A stretch of 64,000 nt of DNA from Gavia stellata (taxonomy: Eukaryota > Chordata > Aves > Gaviiformes > Gaviidae): positions 7,723,034 to 7,787,033 of the forward strand of contig NC_082618.1 of NCBI RefSeq assembly GCF_030936135.1, read 5' to 3'. The position numbers and the translations under genes were made by a program. The notes below the pieces were generated by a model, which had not been told where the DNA came from, made no database searches, and worked only from the letters and a program-made list of their open reading frames with translations. Positions 19,118-31,100 of the stretch are shown one piece after another (position 1 is the first letter of the stretch; every line of letters begins with the position of its first letter).

Positions 19118-22100
19118 CTGTGCGGGAGAGAGTGGGGTTAGTGGGGGGACAGAGGGGGGGCTCTGTGCCCCAGCACGCTGCAGTGCCACAGCAGGGCTCG
19201 GCTGCCGGGCAGACCTCCCCTCTGGCCGCAGCAGGAGCCGCGGCGAGCCGGTACGCTGGCAGCCAGCTGGATGGAGCCTCGATCGCCACCTTTTTTATTA
19301 TTTCTGAGATATTTGGGGCACGCTCCACCACAACCGACTCCTCGCTGGGCTGAGCCTGCCCAGCAGCTGCAGCCCCCACGGGCACCCGGCACCATGCGCT
19401 CAGAAAAAGGCATGTGGCCGTGGGTGCAAATGCTGGTGCTCACGGGTGCCACCACTCGAGGGTCCCGGTTGCACTGAAGCCCATGGCTGGGTGCTGGGCT
19501 TGTTTTTCCCCCCCTGCCACCCTGTGATGCCTTCCCTGGCCCCGGGACGGGCAGCCCGGCATGCAGCAGGCAACCCAGCTGCGACCACATTTCCAAAAGG
19601 CTTTTTTCCCTCCTCCAGCCCTTCTCCTACTCAAGCCGTCAGAAAGGATCGAACCCGCTCCGAAATTGCTGCCAGTGAGCCCCGGTGCACCCTCTCCTCT
19701 GCCATCACAGAGGGTGCAGAGCCCCAAAGCCCTGCAGGGTGAGGCTGTTCACACCCCGATTCCCCATCACAGGCACCCTACACGGTGCAGGGCAGCAGGA
19801 TGCGGCCGCCCTGAGAAACACCTCCGAGCCCCAACCGCCCACCCCGGCTCCCCCGCTGCGGGTGCTGCCTCCCCCCCGGAATCACACACTGCAGCGGGTG
19901 CGTGTTAGTACCCGCCCCGCTCCTCCCCGCTGCCTTCGGGACCCACCGCCGTCCCCGGGATGGCGAATCCCCCGGGATGAGCAGGTGCCGGCCAGCAAAC
20001 CCTTGAATTTCCTGAAGGAATAAATTCAGCCGCCTCCTGGCCGGTGGCCGGGGCGCTAGGAAGGGATTAGCTCTTCCCAGTGCCTGCAGCCGCTAATCCC
20101 GAACACGCTGTGTCCTGGCAGCACGGGCAGCTGCCGGTCCCACCATGGCCATGCCAGGGATGCTCCCCACAGCCAGAGATGCGTTGGGGATGCCCTGCAG
20201 CACCCCAAAAGCGGGGCTGCTGCGGGCACAGCTGGGTGCCCCATCCTAGGGTGCCCAGCAGAGGTGGGCTCTGTGCCCGGAGCCGGGCAAGAGTTAGGGT
20301 GAGCGGTTAGTGGCACACGGGGAAGTTCATGCTGCACGGCACACACCGCTCCCACCTCCTGCCTCAGTCGCTCTCGGGCCGGTACAGGTACTTCATCATC
20401 AGGCTGTCGACCTGCTTCTTCCGCTGCTTCTCCTCCTTCTTGCCCCGGCCGGGGCATCCCGGCTCCTCGCCCCCCGCCACCCGCGGGCCCTTCTTGACGC
20501 TGGAGGTGCTGCGGTAGGAGCTGGTGGAGCCGGAGGAGGAATCGGAAGAGGAATCGGAGGAGGAACCCGAGTCGGAAGATGACTGCTGCTTCTTCTTCTT
20601 CTTCTTGGATTTCTTCTTGGCCTTCTTGGCATGCTTCTTGGCACTCTTCTTCTTTCGCTCCCCCTCTTCCTCAGAGGAGCCCGAGCTGCTGCGGCGCCGG
20701 CTGGCGCGCCGGGAAAAGTCGAGGGCGGATGCGGAACGACGGAGGCTGCTGGTGGGGCGGTCGGCAGCGCCCAGGGGGGCCGCGCTCCGCACACTTCGCA
20801 CGCTCCGTCTGTCATCCCCTGAGTCGGCCTCGGGGCTGGAGCAGCCCCCAGCCCGTGGTGGGCAGTAGCTCAGCACCTCCTGGATGGCAGCTTCCAGGTC
20901 GGGGTCAAGGTAGGAGCGGTGACCCACGGGGCGGGCTTCCCTGGGATCCCCCTCCTCGGAGGCGGTGCTGCGGGGCCGGGGGGGCACGGAGAAGCTGCGC
21001 CCCAGGGGGGGCTGCCCGCGGGACCCCTCGTCCGCCTGTTCCATGCGGCTGCGGGCCAGGGAGAGCCGCGACTCGGGGCGACCCTCGGGCCCCCCGCGCC
21101 GGCTCCGCAAGCTCCCGGGGCTGGAGAGGGCGAAGCTCAGCACTGAGCACCCCTCATCCCCCTCGTCCCCGTCCTCCAGCCCGCGCCAGGAAGCAGAGGA
21201 GGCCCGGCTCACCGGGGCAGAGGCGACGGAGGCTTTCTCGCCATCAGCGGCCGAGAGGGACCAGCGCTTGCCCAGCCCCTGCTGAGCCCGGCCGCTGGCG
21301 TCGGCGAAGGCACGGGCGATGACGGCCGCGCGGTCCTCAGGCTCGCCACCCCGGGCCGCCCTACGGGCAGCACGCTCGGGGGAAGGTGGTCGCTCGCCAA
21401 GAGCGCTGAAGAGCGTCTGCTCATCCCCACGGCCGCCTATGGAGTCCTTGAGGCCCGGCCGCTTCCTATAGCTGAGGCAGCTCAACACCGACACCGGCCG
21501 CTCCTCGCCCTCGGGACCGTCCGGTGGGGCTGACCTGTGCCGGCGGCACCGCGGCCCCACGCACGCATCGGGGAGGCAAGAGAGAGACGGAGATGAGCGG
21601 GCGGGGGGGGACGGCGCGGTGGCGAGGCAGCCTCAGTAATTTGCGTCAGCGGGAAATAGCATTGTGGAAAAATGTCATGTAAATGGGGGAATTGTTCTAC
21701 CCCGGCACTTTGATTCCCCTTTAAAGTGTTGCATTCAATTTATTTCATTGTCGGCTACCTGGAGCCGCTGCATTTGATTCCCAACTTCAGAAAAGGTGGA
21801 ATTATCTCCAATAACAAAATGTTTTACATCTGCACCGCTGAATAAATTAAACCAATTAAGAAAAACCGGCTCAGATCTTTCCCCCCTGCTTGGCAGAGGG
21901 GGGGGGAGCCCCCCGGGACTCCCGGAGCCCTGCTAGGAAATTGGGTTTGGATGAAAGCAATCTGCGCTCAGCAGGCAAGCGCCTTCCCCGGGGAGCGGGG
22001 CTGTGTGCCCCAGCCCCACACCAGCCCTGTGCCGTGGAGGCACCCGGGCATGTCCCCCCCTCCGCCGGGGCTGCCAGGGGCTGCGTGGGCAGCCGGCGTT

Positions 22101-25100
22101 TGCCGAGAGGTGCGGGGAGGGATGTGGTGGAGCTGCAAACGAGGGGAGGATGGAGGGGGGACCCAGCCCCAGAGTGTGGGGACGATGCGCAGGGCTGGAG
22201 CCCACCATCGCGACCCCCGGGGAGGCAGACAGGGTGGGCGCTGCAGGTGCCCATGCACCTCCGGGGGAGCGGTCCCGGTGCCGCAGCGGCTGGCTGCGGT
22301 GCTGCAGGTGGAATGCTGGGGAGGGGGACCAGGGGTCCCCCTCTGCATGGGGACCTGTGTCCCCAGTGGAGACCACCAAGCCATTCACCAGCATTAACCC
22401 TTCCCTGGCCGGCCACGCAAGCACCGTCTGGCAGTACAGCACCCAGAGCACCACGTCCCATGGGTGCCCACCCTGAACCCCGGCCGTCCCCCCGCACAGC
22501 CCACCCCGTCCTCCGCCAGCCAGCCCTGCGCCCGGCCCTGCACCCACCTGCTGCCCTTCAGGCTGCCGTCATCCGAGAGTGCTTTGGAGGAGCCTTTGTT
22601 CTTGGAGAGCCAGGACTTCACCCCGTCCACGCGCTCCTCCAGCTCCGAGTCCACATCCGAGTCACCGTCGCTGCCAGAGGAGCCGGTCGGGGTGGGAGAA
22701 AAAGCAAGAGGTGAGCATGCGGTGGTGAGATTTTGGGTGCTGGGGAGGCAAAATTGCGCTGGCGGATGCTGAATCCCCCCAGCACCCACTGCCTGTGCAC
22801 CCCGGCATGGGCTAAACCCAGTCCGACAGTCCTGCTCCATCTCCCAGGGCACAACCTGCATGCATGCAGCTAAACCCGCATGTTAGGGGCTCCCCGAAGC
22901 ACAGCCGTGCCACGCACCCCCCAAACCCCCAAACCACCCCCCTGCCCAGCCAAGGGGCTCCTGCACCCTCTGCCCCATGTGACCCCCTGCCACTGCACAG
23001 CTCCAGGGCTGGAAAGGTAAAGACAGCGGGGCCGGCCTCAGGGCAGCGAGGGGCAGCAGGCAGGGCACGGCTCCAGAAACACGGGGAGATTTCCAGCTCC
23101 GGGGCTGGGCAGGAAATAAGTGGGTTCGTTTTATAGGCCACCATCGAATGCAAAATTACAGTGAGGAAGAGCGATGTTGATGGCCCTGGGTAAACAGGAG
23201 TTTAGCAGGCAGAACAGAAACGACTCCGGCAAGGCGGGCGCAGGAGCGCGGTGGGCAGATTTACAGCACTGCTGTGCCGGAGAGCCCCTGATTTACGTCC
23301 CGGCGTAAAAAAAGCCCTATCTGGCTTAAACCATCTAATTTATAACGTCTGTTCGTAACCATATTGATTGCCTTTAGAAAGAAGGTGCCGTATGCATTGC
23401 AAAATCCATTCCTCCACGTTAAAAGCATCCCTGCATAAATCTCCCTTAATACCTAACTGCTTACAGCTTTCATTAGGGTTACGGCAGTACCGGCGGGATC
23501 TATAAGGAAATCGAAGTGGCACGGCCCCCTCTCTCCCCACCCCGCCGCCGGCCAGCAAGACGCAAGGGCTCCCACCGAGCCGCTGCCGGGGAAGGGTTAT
23601 ATCATATGATCTTAAACGGCCGCTTTATCCACCCGGCTTTGGGCTTATTCCCTGCCTGGGGACAGAGGCAGACGGCACAGGGGACAGGCTGGGATAGACC
23701 CTGAATATGCATTCTCCTCGTTAAATTCAAAGCAACGAGCTGCACTCCATCACGCGCGTCTCCCTCCCCTGCAATACATCCAGTCAACGCTCGGCTTGAA
23801 ATAAAAAACAACAAAAAACACACAACAACAACAACCACCCCCCCCCCCCCGCCGACGAGCCCCGTAAACGAAGTCCGGGGGCAGCTGAGGTTTTATAACC
23901 GGCGGAATTAAACTCCACATCAAACGCAATTTACATCTGGGTGAGCATGTCGTTAGTTAAGCGGGACCCGGGTCGCGGGGGAGCGACCACGATGGGGGAT
24001 ATTGATACTGCATCACAGCGGGGCTCCGTCACTGCTTCACACCGATACGCTCCCCATTAGCCGTGGTGGAGCAGCACCCCCCGCCCTGGCCCGGGGCTCA
24101 TCCCCTGTCCCCCCGCGTGGGATGCGGTTATGTGCCGTGCCATGCCGTGCCGTGCCGTGCCGCGGGTGCTGTTAGGGCATGCGGAGGTGGGCCAGCGGCA
24201 TGCGGGGCCCCGGCCCGCGGGGGTGAGGTGGGGGTTAAGGGAGGGGGGGAAGGAAAGAGGAGCTCCTCACAGTTTACTCTTTCTTTTCTGATACTTTGCC
24301 ACCATGTCCTGCAAACTGGGAGGGGTTGGGGGGGGTCAGAAGGGGGAGAAACACAACAGAAAGGAAATCAAATGAAAGGGAAAAAAAAAGACCAAGTGGG
24401 TGGGGAACGAATGGGGGGCAAATTAAATGGTGGGGAAGGGCCAGGGGAGGGAGGTGGGGCTGCCCTGCACCCCCGGCGTGGGGCTGCACCTGGCTGGATC
24501 CCAGTATCCTGGGCGGGATCCCAGCATCCCAGGTCGGGCTGGATCCCAGCATCCCAGGTCGGGCTGGATCCCAGCATCCCAGACCTCCTGCCAGCCTGCG
24601 CTGCCCTGGCTCCTGGGGCTCCCCGGGCTGTTGCCAGCCAGCCGGCACGGCCCTGGCTGCATTTCAGGCACCTCCGCAAGCGGGTGAAGCTGCACGGGGG
24701 CCACGGGTGGAGGGAGGGGTGGATGCACAGATGCACAGACTGATGCACGTGTGCACAACGCGTATATGGACAGACGCACGGGTGCATGGACAGATGCACG
24801 TGTGCACGATGCATGGATGGACGGATGCACGTGTGCACGATGCATGGATGGACGGATGGATGGATGGCATCCTGCCAGGGCCAGGCAGAGCCGAGGGGTC
24901 CCCATGGCATGTCTGAAGTGGTGAGGAGAAGCGGTGAGCCCCGGTGACGTGCCTCGCGCAGGAGCCAGGCCCAGGCGCTCTCACCTGTTGATGAGGTCCT
25001 CGTTGCTGTCGCTCTCCATCTCATCCTCGATGGCCGCCTGCAGGTCCCCGATGCGCTTGAAGGCCAGCTTCAGGTCCGACTGCAGGCTCTGGTTGGCGGC

Positions 25101-28100
25101 TTCCAGGCTCTCCAGGTCCATCTCCTGCAGGGAGGGAGTGGGGTGAGCTGGGTACCCCAGGGAAACCCCCCCAGCCCCCTGCCCGGCCCCACCACGGGCG
25201 CCTCACCAGCTCGTGCTTCTTGCGGCTGGCCTCCGCCTCCTTCTTGGCCAGCTCGCCCATCTCCTCCTTGACGTCGCGAAGCTGTCGCTGCAGCCGCTTG
25301 TTCTGCTCCTTCTCCCGGTTCTCGGCGGCTGCGCGCTGATCCCGCTCCTCCGTCAGCTTCTCCATGTTCTCCTTCAGCCGCGTGGCCAGGCTCTGCGGAG
25401 CAGCAGGCGCGGGGTCATCCCAGATCACCCCATGGACCCCTCACCCTGCAGCAACACCCACCAAGGGCTCACACGAGGACGGATCCCATGCTCGTGAATT
25501 TACACAAGGAGATGGAGGAGAAAAAACCCCGGGGCCAGGGAAGGGGCAGAACAACCGCGGGGGCTTTGTCGAATTGGAAAAATAGATTTAACTGTGTGTG
25601 AAGTAATTACAGCGTGTAACGTAGGGAAAAAATAGCTCCTGTTCTCTGCCAGCCGCTGAGCCAGCCGCTGCATATTTATGGCCCCGGCAGAGAGAGCGGG
25701 GAAGGGAAATAACAGCTAGGAAAATATTAAGAGGAGAGCTAAGCTGCTCCACTCCCTCAACAGAGCTGCAAAGGCAGAATATAAAGCAGGCTGCGTTTAG
25801 CAGGGCCGGGAGTCTATAATTTCCCTAAGTCAATGCAGGGAAATAGCAGCACTTTGCCAGGCTGGGTGGTGGATTACTGTTATCGGCGCTTGCAGGGAGC
25901 TTTCCCTGCGGGGCCGGGGCCAGGCTGGTGGCAGGGGAGGGATGCGGCGTGGGGGGTCCCGGGGAGACGATACTGGGGATGCACTCAGCAGACCCCCTGG
26001 GAAGCTTTTCATCATGATCCCGCTGCATCCCAGTCCCAGCTGGAGCGGAGGAAGAGCCCAGCGCCTACCTCCAAGCGCTTGACTTGCGTCCGCTCGAACT
26101 CCAGCCTGGTCTCCAGCTCGCGGATCTTGGCCTCTTGCCGGCTCACCAGTGACTTGTCCACCATGGATTGCTCCAGGAACTCCAGCTGGCTCTGCAGGCC
26201 TTGCAGCTGCGGGGGGAGAACAGCCTCAGCCTCGACCACCACCTCCCCAGCCCCCCGCCACGCCGCCCTGGAGCAGAGCTGCCAGCCACGCTGCTCCTGT
26301 CCCAGCGGAGAGCTCCCCATGGGACTGCTCTGCACCCTCCAGGGGACAGGGCCCCCCCCCCAGCGTGGGCAGCAGGTCTCTGGGTGCCCCTCTGCCCCCC
26401 CTCCCCGGCTTCACTCGGGGTGCACGCCCGTGCCCCATGTCAGCGCTCCCCACCTTCTCTTGCAGCTCCTGCTTCTCCTTGCTGACCTCCTCCAGTTGCG
26501 CCTGGAGGTCGTTCATCTGCGCCAGGTCCCGGGACGCCTGCGGAACACACCGGGGCTGTCAGCGGGGACCCCACTGTGTCAGCTCCGAGAGGGGTGTTAT
26601 GGGGGGCTGGGGGTGCTGCGGCCGCCATTCCCCCCTCACCTGGGCCACAGCCGCCTTGTGCTTCTTCATCAGCTCGTTCATGTCCTCCTGGTCTTCCTCC
26701 AGCCGACTCTGCACCTCGTTCTTCTCCCGCTGCAGCCGGCTCAACTGCTCCTCCAGCTGCGGGGAGTCGCCTGGGTCTCCCACTGCACCCGGGAGCAGGG
26801 CACCCACCCCCCAAACCCACCCCAAACAGCGTGGGGTCACCCTGCCGGTGTGCGCCACGCCGGTGGGGGTGTCCCCTTGGGTGCAGGTGGGGCATAGCCC
26901 CATCACGGTGCATCGCACCCCAAAAACGCTTACCGCTGCCTTGGCCTTGGCAAGGTCGTCGATCTGCAGGTGGAGGTCTTCGATCTCCACCTCCATGGAC
27001 TTGCGGGCCTTGACAGCAGCTGCACAAGTGAACTCCGACTCCTCCAGCTGCGGGGACACGGCTCAGCGCCCGGCCAGGGGACGGGGACATCCCACACCCC
27101 TCAAGAGCTGCGGTTTTGGGGGGGATCTGAATGCACACCTGGTTCTTGAGCTGGGCGATCTCCCTCTTGCTGGGTGCGTTGTTCTTCAGGTGGTCCAGCA
27201 TGATCTGTGCGTCAGCCAGCAGCGCCTTTGTCCTCTTCAGGTCCCGGCGCAGGCGCTTTTCCGTCTCAAAGTCTCGCTGGTTGGCCTGTGGCAGGGGGGA
27301 CCGTGCCAGGGCACTGCACCGGCAGGGTGCCCACCCCGCCACGGCCACCTCGGGGTCCCCAGAGTGAGGCATGTGCCCAGCTGCCCTGCGCCCTACCTGC
27401 TCGCTGACGGCGGATAACTTGCTCTCCAGCTCCCGTTTCTCTCTCAGCACCTTCTGCTTGTCCTCATACTCCTCCTCCAGCTGCACCTCCATCTGCTTCA
27501 GCTGGGGGACAGCCCAGGCAGCTGGTCAGGGTGGCGGGAAGGGGCCGGGACCCCCGCCGCGTGTGTCGCCACATACCGGGGACGCCGGGTGACCCCACCG
27601 GCCGGGTGTTTGCGCAATCAGAAGCGCAAAGCCCGGCGCACACCGGCCAGGGCAGCAGAGGGACCAGTCAGACCTGCCGGGCCAGCGGAGCCGGGCCGCG
27701 GCCGCGTGGGACCCGGGCGCTGCGTGATGGTGCCCGGCTGGCAGCTCCTGGCACCTTGCCGGGGTACGTGAATGCATCCTGCCCCTGCCTGGGCAGAGGG
27801 GCCACAGCCGAGACCTACCTTCTTCTGGCACGACTGCCGAATCTCCTCCACCTCCTCGTCACGGCTCTCCACCTCCTTGGCGTGGGTCTGCCGCAGCCTT
27901 TCCATCTCCATCTCCAGCCGCAGCTTGGCCTGCAAAATTGGGGGGGAACACGGTCAGAGCAAAGGGGACATGGGGACACCCCCACGCCACTCCCTGGGTG
28001 CTGCTCACCCGGAAAAACCCCCGGTCTGAGGCTGGCTGGGCCACCCGCCCCATGGTGACCTGCCGGGCCATGGCACGGAGCGGCAGGAGCAGTGTCGGCA

Positions 28101-31100
28101 GCGGCGGTGCCTGGCCCAACGCCGGGCTGAGGGCGACCGCCTCCGCTTCCCGGGCAAGCCCGGCCCAGGTAATAACAGCCCTGCACGAAACCACCCCACC
28201 CAGAAACCTCGCCCCTCCCCGCCGTACCTGCTCCAGCATCTGGATGGTCCCAGCCTGCTCGTCAAGTTCCTCCTCCTGGTCTTTGACCTTCGCCTCCAGG
28301 TCCCGCAGCTGCTTCTTCACCTTGGCCAGGGACGCCTCGTCCTTTGACTCCTGGGAGGAGATGTCCTGCAGCTCGGCCTCCAGCGCCTCTGCCTTCTGTG
28401 TCAGCCCCGTGATGTCCGAGTCCTTGTCCTGCCAAGAGAAGGGGTCACCGTGAGCCGGGGGTGTCCGCTGGCTGGGGGGCCGGGGAAGGGACTGTGGGCC
28501 GCTCACCTCCAGCAGCTGCTTGAGGCCGAAGACCTCAGCCACCAGCACGTCCTTCTCGCGGCTCAGCTTCTCCCGCTGCAGCCTCTCCCGCTGCGCCTCC
28601 TCATGCGCCTGTGAGAGCTCGCTGTCAAACCTGCACGGGGAGAGTGGGGTGGTCGCTCAGTGCCCCACAACGGGCACCTGGGATGGGTCCCCAGCCCTGT
28701 ACCGCCAGCCCCACACTGAGCATCCCCATCCCACAGCAGCAGGAAGGACAGTGTGCCGTTGGATGCTTCTTGGAAACGTGCTGTTGACGAGCCTTTAATT
28801 GCCAGCCCAGCGGTGCGGAGCCGCTTGGAGAAACTCCTGATGCCTTCATTCAGTGGCTCACGGAGAGCGCAGCACCTGCAGCGCAGACCCCTTCAGCACC
28901 ATCAGCCGCCCCACGGGGCCGGCATGTGCCGGCGGGGCCGTGGCTGCTAACGGTGGGGGCATGGCTACGCGGTGGCAGCTGGGGACACCATGCCCTCCAA
29001 GCAGGACGTGGAAAGGCCATGACGCATGGGCAGGTATCCAGCAGGGATGGAGCTGGCTCCCCCAGCCACAGCCCGGTGCTGCGGTCCCACGCGGGATGGC
29101 ACCGGTCCCATCCCCGGAGGGGACATGAGCCCCTGGCAGGGGAGTGCTCAGCGCAGCCTGGAGCCAGGCAGCCATGCCCCTGGGATGGGATCAGCCTGGT
29201 TTGCTCCGAAATCACTGCCTTTGGGGCTTGGAAAACAACCCCGCACTTGAGTTTGTGACCTGCGTTAAACACCTCGGCAGCTAATCCCCATTTTTCCTTG
29301 CGCTGGGTAATAAACAGCTGCATTAGCACAGACTCCAATCCGGGGAAATTGAAATTAATTAGATTGGATTCTCTTGCTGTATTTGTGTATGTGATCATTA
29401 CCATAATGAGATGAAAGCGTCCCTGCTGCTTAATAACGTTAGCAAACTTTGGGGCTGGGAAAGGGGACGGGATGAGAGCGAGCGCTGAGCTGAGCCATGG
29501 GCCACGAGCAGCCTCCACCATGGGGCACAGCCCCACACAGGGGGATCACTTGGCTCTGGGCCCCCCAAAAGGGCATCGGGGTCCCCCCCCACAATGAACA
29601 CATCTGACCCGGGCAGCCCCATCCCGCCACAGACGCCTCGGCCAAGTGGGAGCTGGTGAAGTGCCCAAATCCCTGCTAAAATGGTAACGCCGCTTTGCAA
29701 GAGGCTCGCCGTGTGGCGACGATGCCGTCCCCCTGTGTCCCCCCCACTGCCAGCGCACGGTCCCCACCTCCGCTGCTTCTTCTCCAGGTCGTGGTTGCGT
29801 CCTTGCTGGCCCTCGAGGTGCAGCTTGGTGTCCTGCAGCTCCGCGGCCAGGCGCTGGCACTTCTTCTTCAGCTGCTGCAGCGCCCGCTGGCTCTCCTCGC
29901 TGTCTGCCTGCAGGTCCGTCAGCTGCGGGCAGGAGCAGGCAGGGCGGTCAGGGCTCCAGGAAGCCACCATGTCCCCGCTGCCCTGGCCACATGCTCCCTC
30001 AGCTCCGAGCAGGCAGCGGCTGCCCACCCTCTGCCCATCCCCACGCCGGGAGGACTGGGGGGTCCCTGGGGCTGAGCCCCACTCACCCTCCGCTCCAGCT
30101 GCCTCTTGCCCTGCTGCTCCACCTCCAGCTTGTCCTCCAGCTCCTGCTGCAGCCGTTTCTTGGTGAAGTCGATCTCCCGCACTGCCCGCTCGTATTTCAG
30201 CCGCCATTCGCCGCCTGCGCGGGGAAATGGGGTCACCGAGGGGCTGCATGGGGTGGTACAGGGCCCCACAGGTGGGTGATGCCACCGTGGAGAGGGGGGC
30301 ATGGTGCCGTGACCATGGGGCACCCAGGGTGTGCCAGCAGCGAGCACCGGAGGCAGGATGGTACCTGAATCATCATCGTCGAGCTCTCCATTGAGCTCGG
30401 CTGCCCGGATGAGCCGAGCCTCCATCACCTCCATCTCCATTGACTCCATCTGCTTCTTCAGAGCATCATACTTGGCCTGGGAGGGGACACGGCCACGATG
30501 AGCACCGGGGGGGGCTGGGAGATGCCGCGAGGCCGGGGAGAGGCGCGTGTACCTGCAGGTCCTTCATTTCCTTCTCAGCCCGCAGCCTCTCGGCCGTCTC
30601 GGCATCCAGCAGCTGGGAGGCTGACTCGCCGGTGTTTCGCTCGTCCGTCAGCTCCGATGTCAGCTCTGTGATCTGGGAGGCGGGGGGGGGAGCGGGACTG
30701 TGGGCCGGGGCAGGTGCCAGGGCAAGCCAACACGGCACCGCACCCCGTCCCGGCGCCGGCAAGGACCTACCCTGCTCTCCAGGCGGTCGCTGTTGAGCCG
30801 GAGCTCGTTACGCTCCTTCTCCACCTTCTCGAGCTTACTCTTCAGCTGCTGGATCTCTTCCTGCAACAGAGCGGCGGTGAGGGAGGGGGCAGGCGCAAGG
30901 GGAAGAGGTTGGCAGACAGAAACCTGGCAGGTCTCCGCACCCCCCAGTCCCCCCCCAGCGCTGGGTGGGCAGGGTGGGGGCTCCCCAGGGCGGGGGCCGT
31001 TCTCCCCTGCCAAGGGTTGGGCAGGGACTTTCCCCAATCTGCTCCGCTGCTGTGCCGACTCCAACCCCATAAATGGTGTCAAAACGCCAGGCAGCCCCGG

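Noticed and set aside
18444-20363. TIAF1-like coding sequence in the MYO18A 3' region
   Set aside because: Human TIAF1 overlaps the MYO18A 3' UTR, so I looked for it; no matching frame was recognised here.
20579-21322. 247-codon plus-strand ORF
   Set aside because: Antisense shadow of the Ser/Arg-rich long terminal exon of MYO18A.
26149-27417. 422-codon plus-strand ORF
   Set aside because: Antisense to MYO18A coiled-coil exons and short introns; no independent features.
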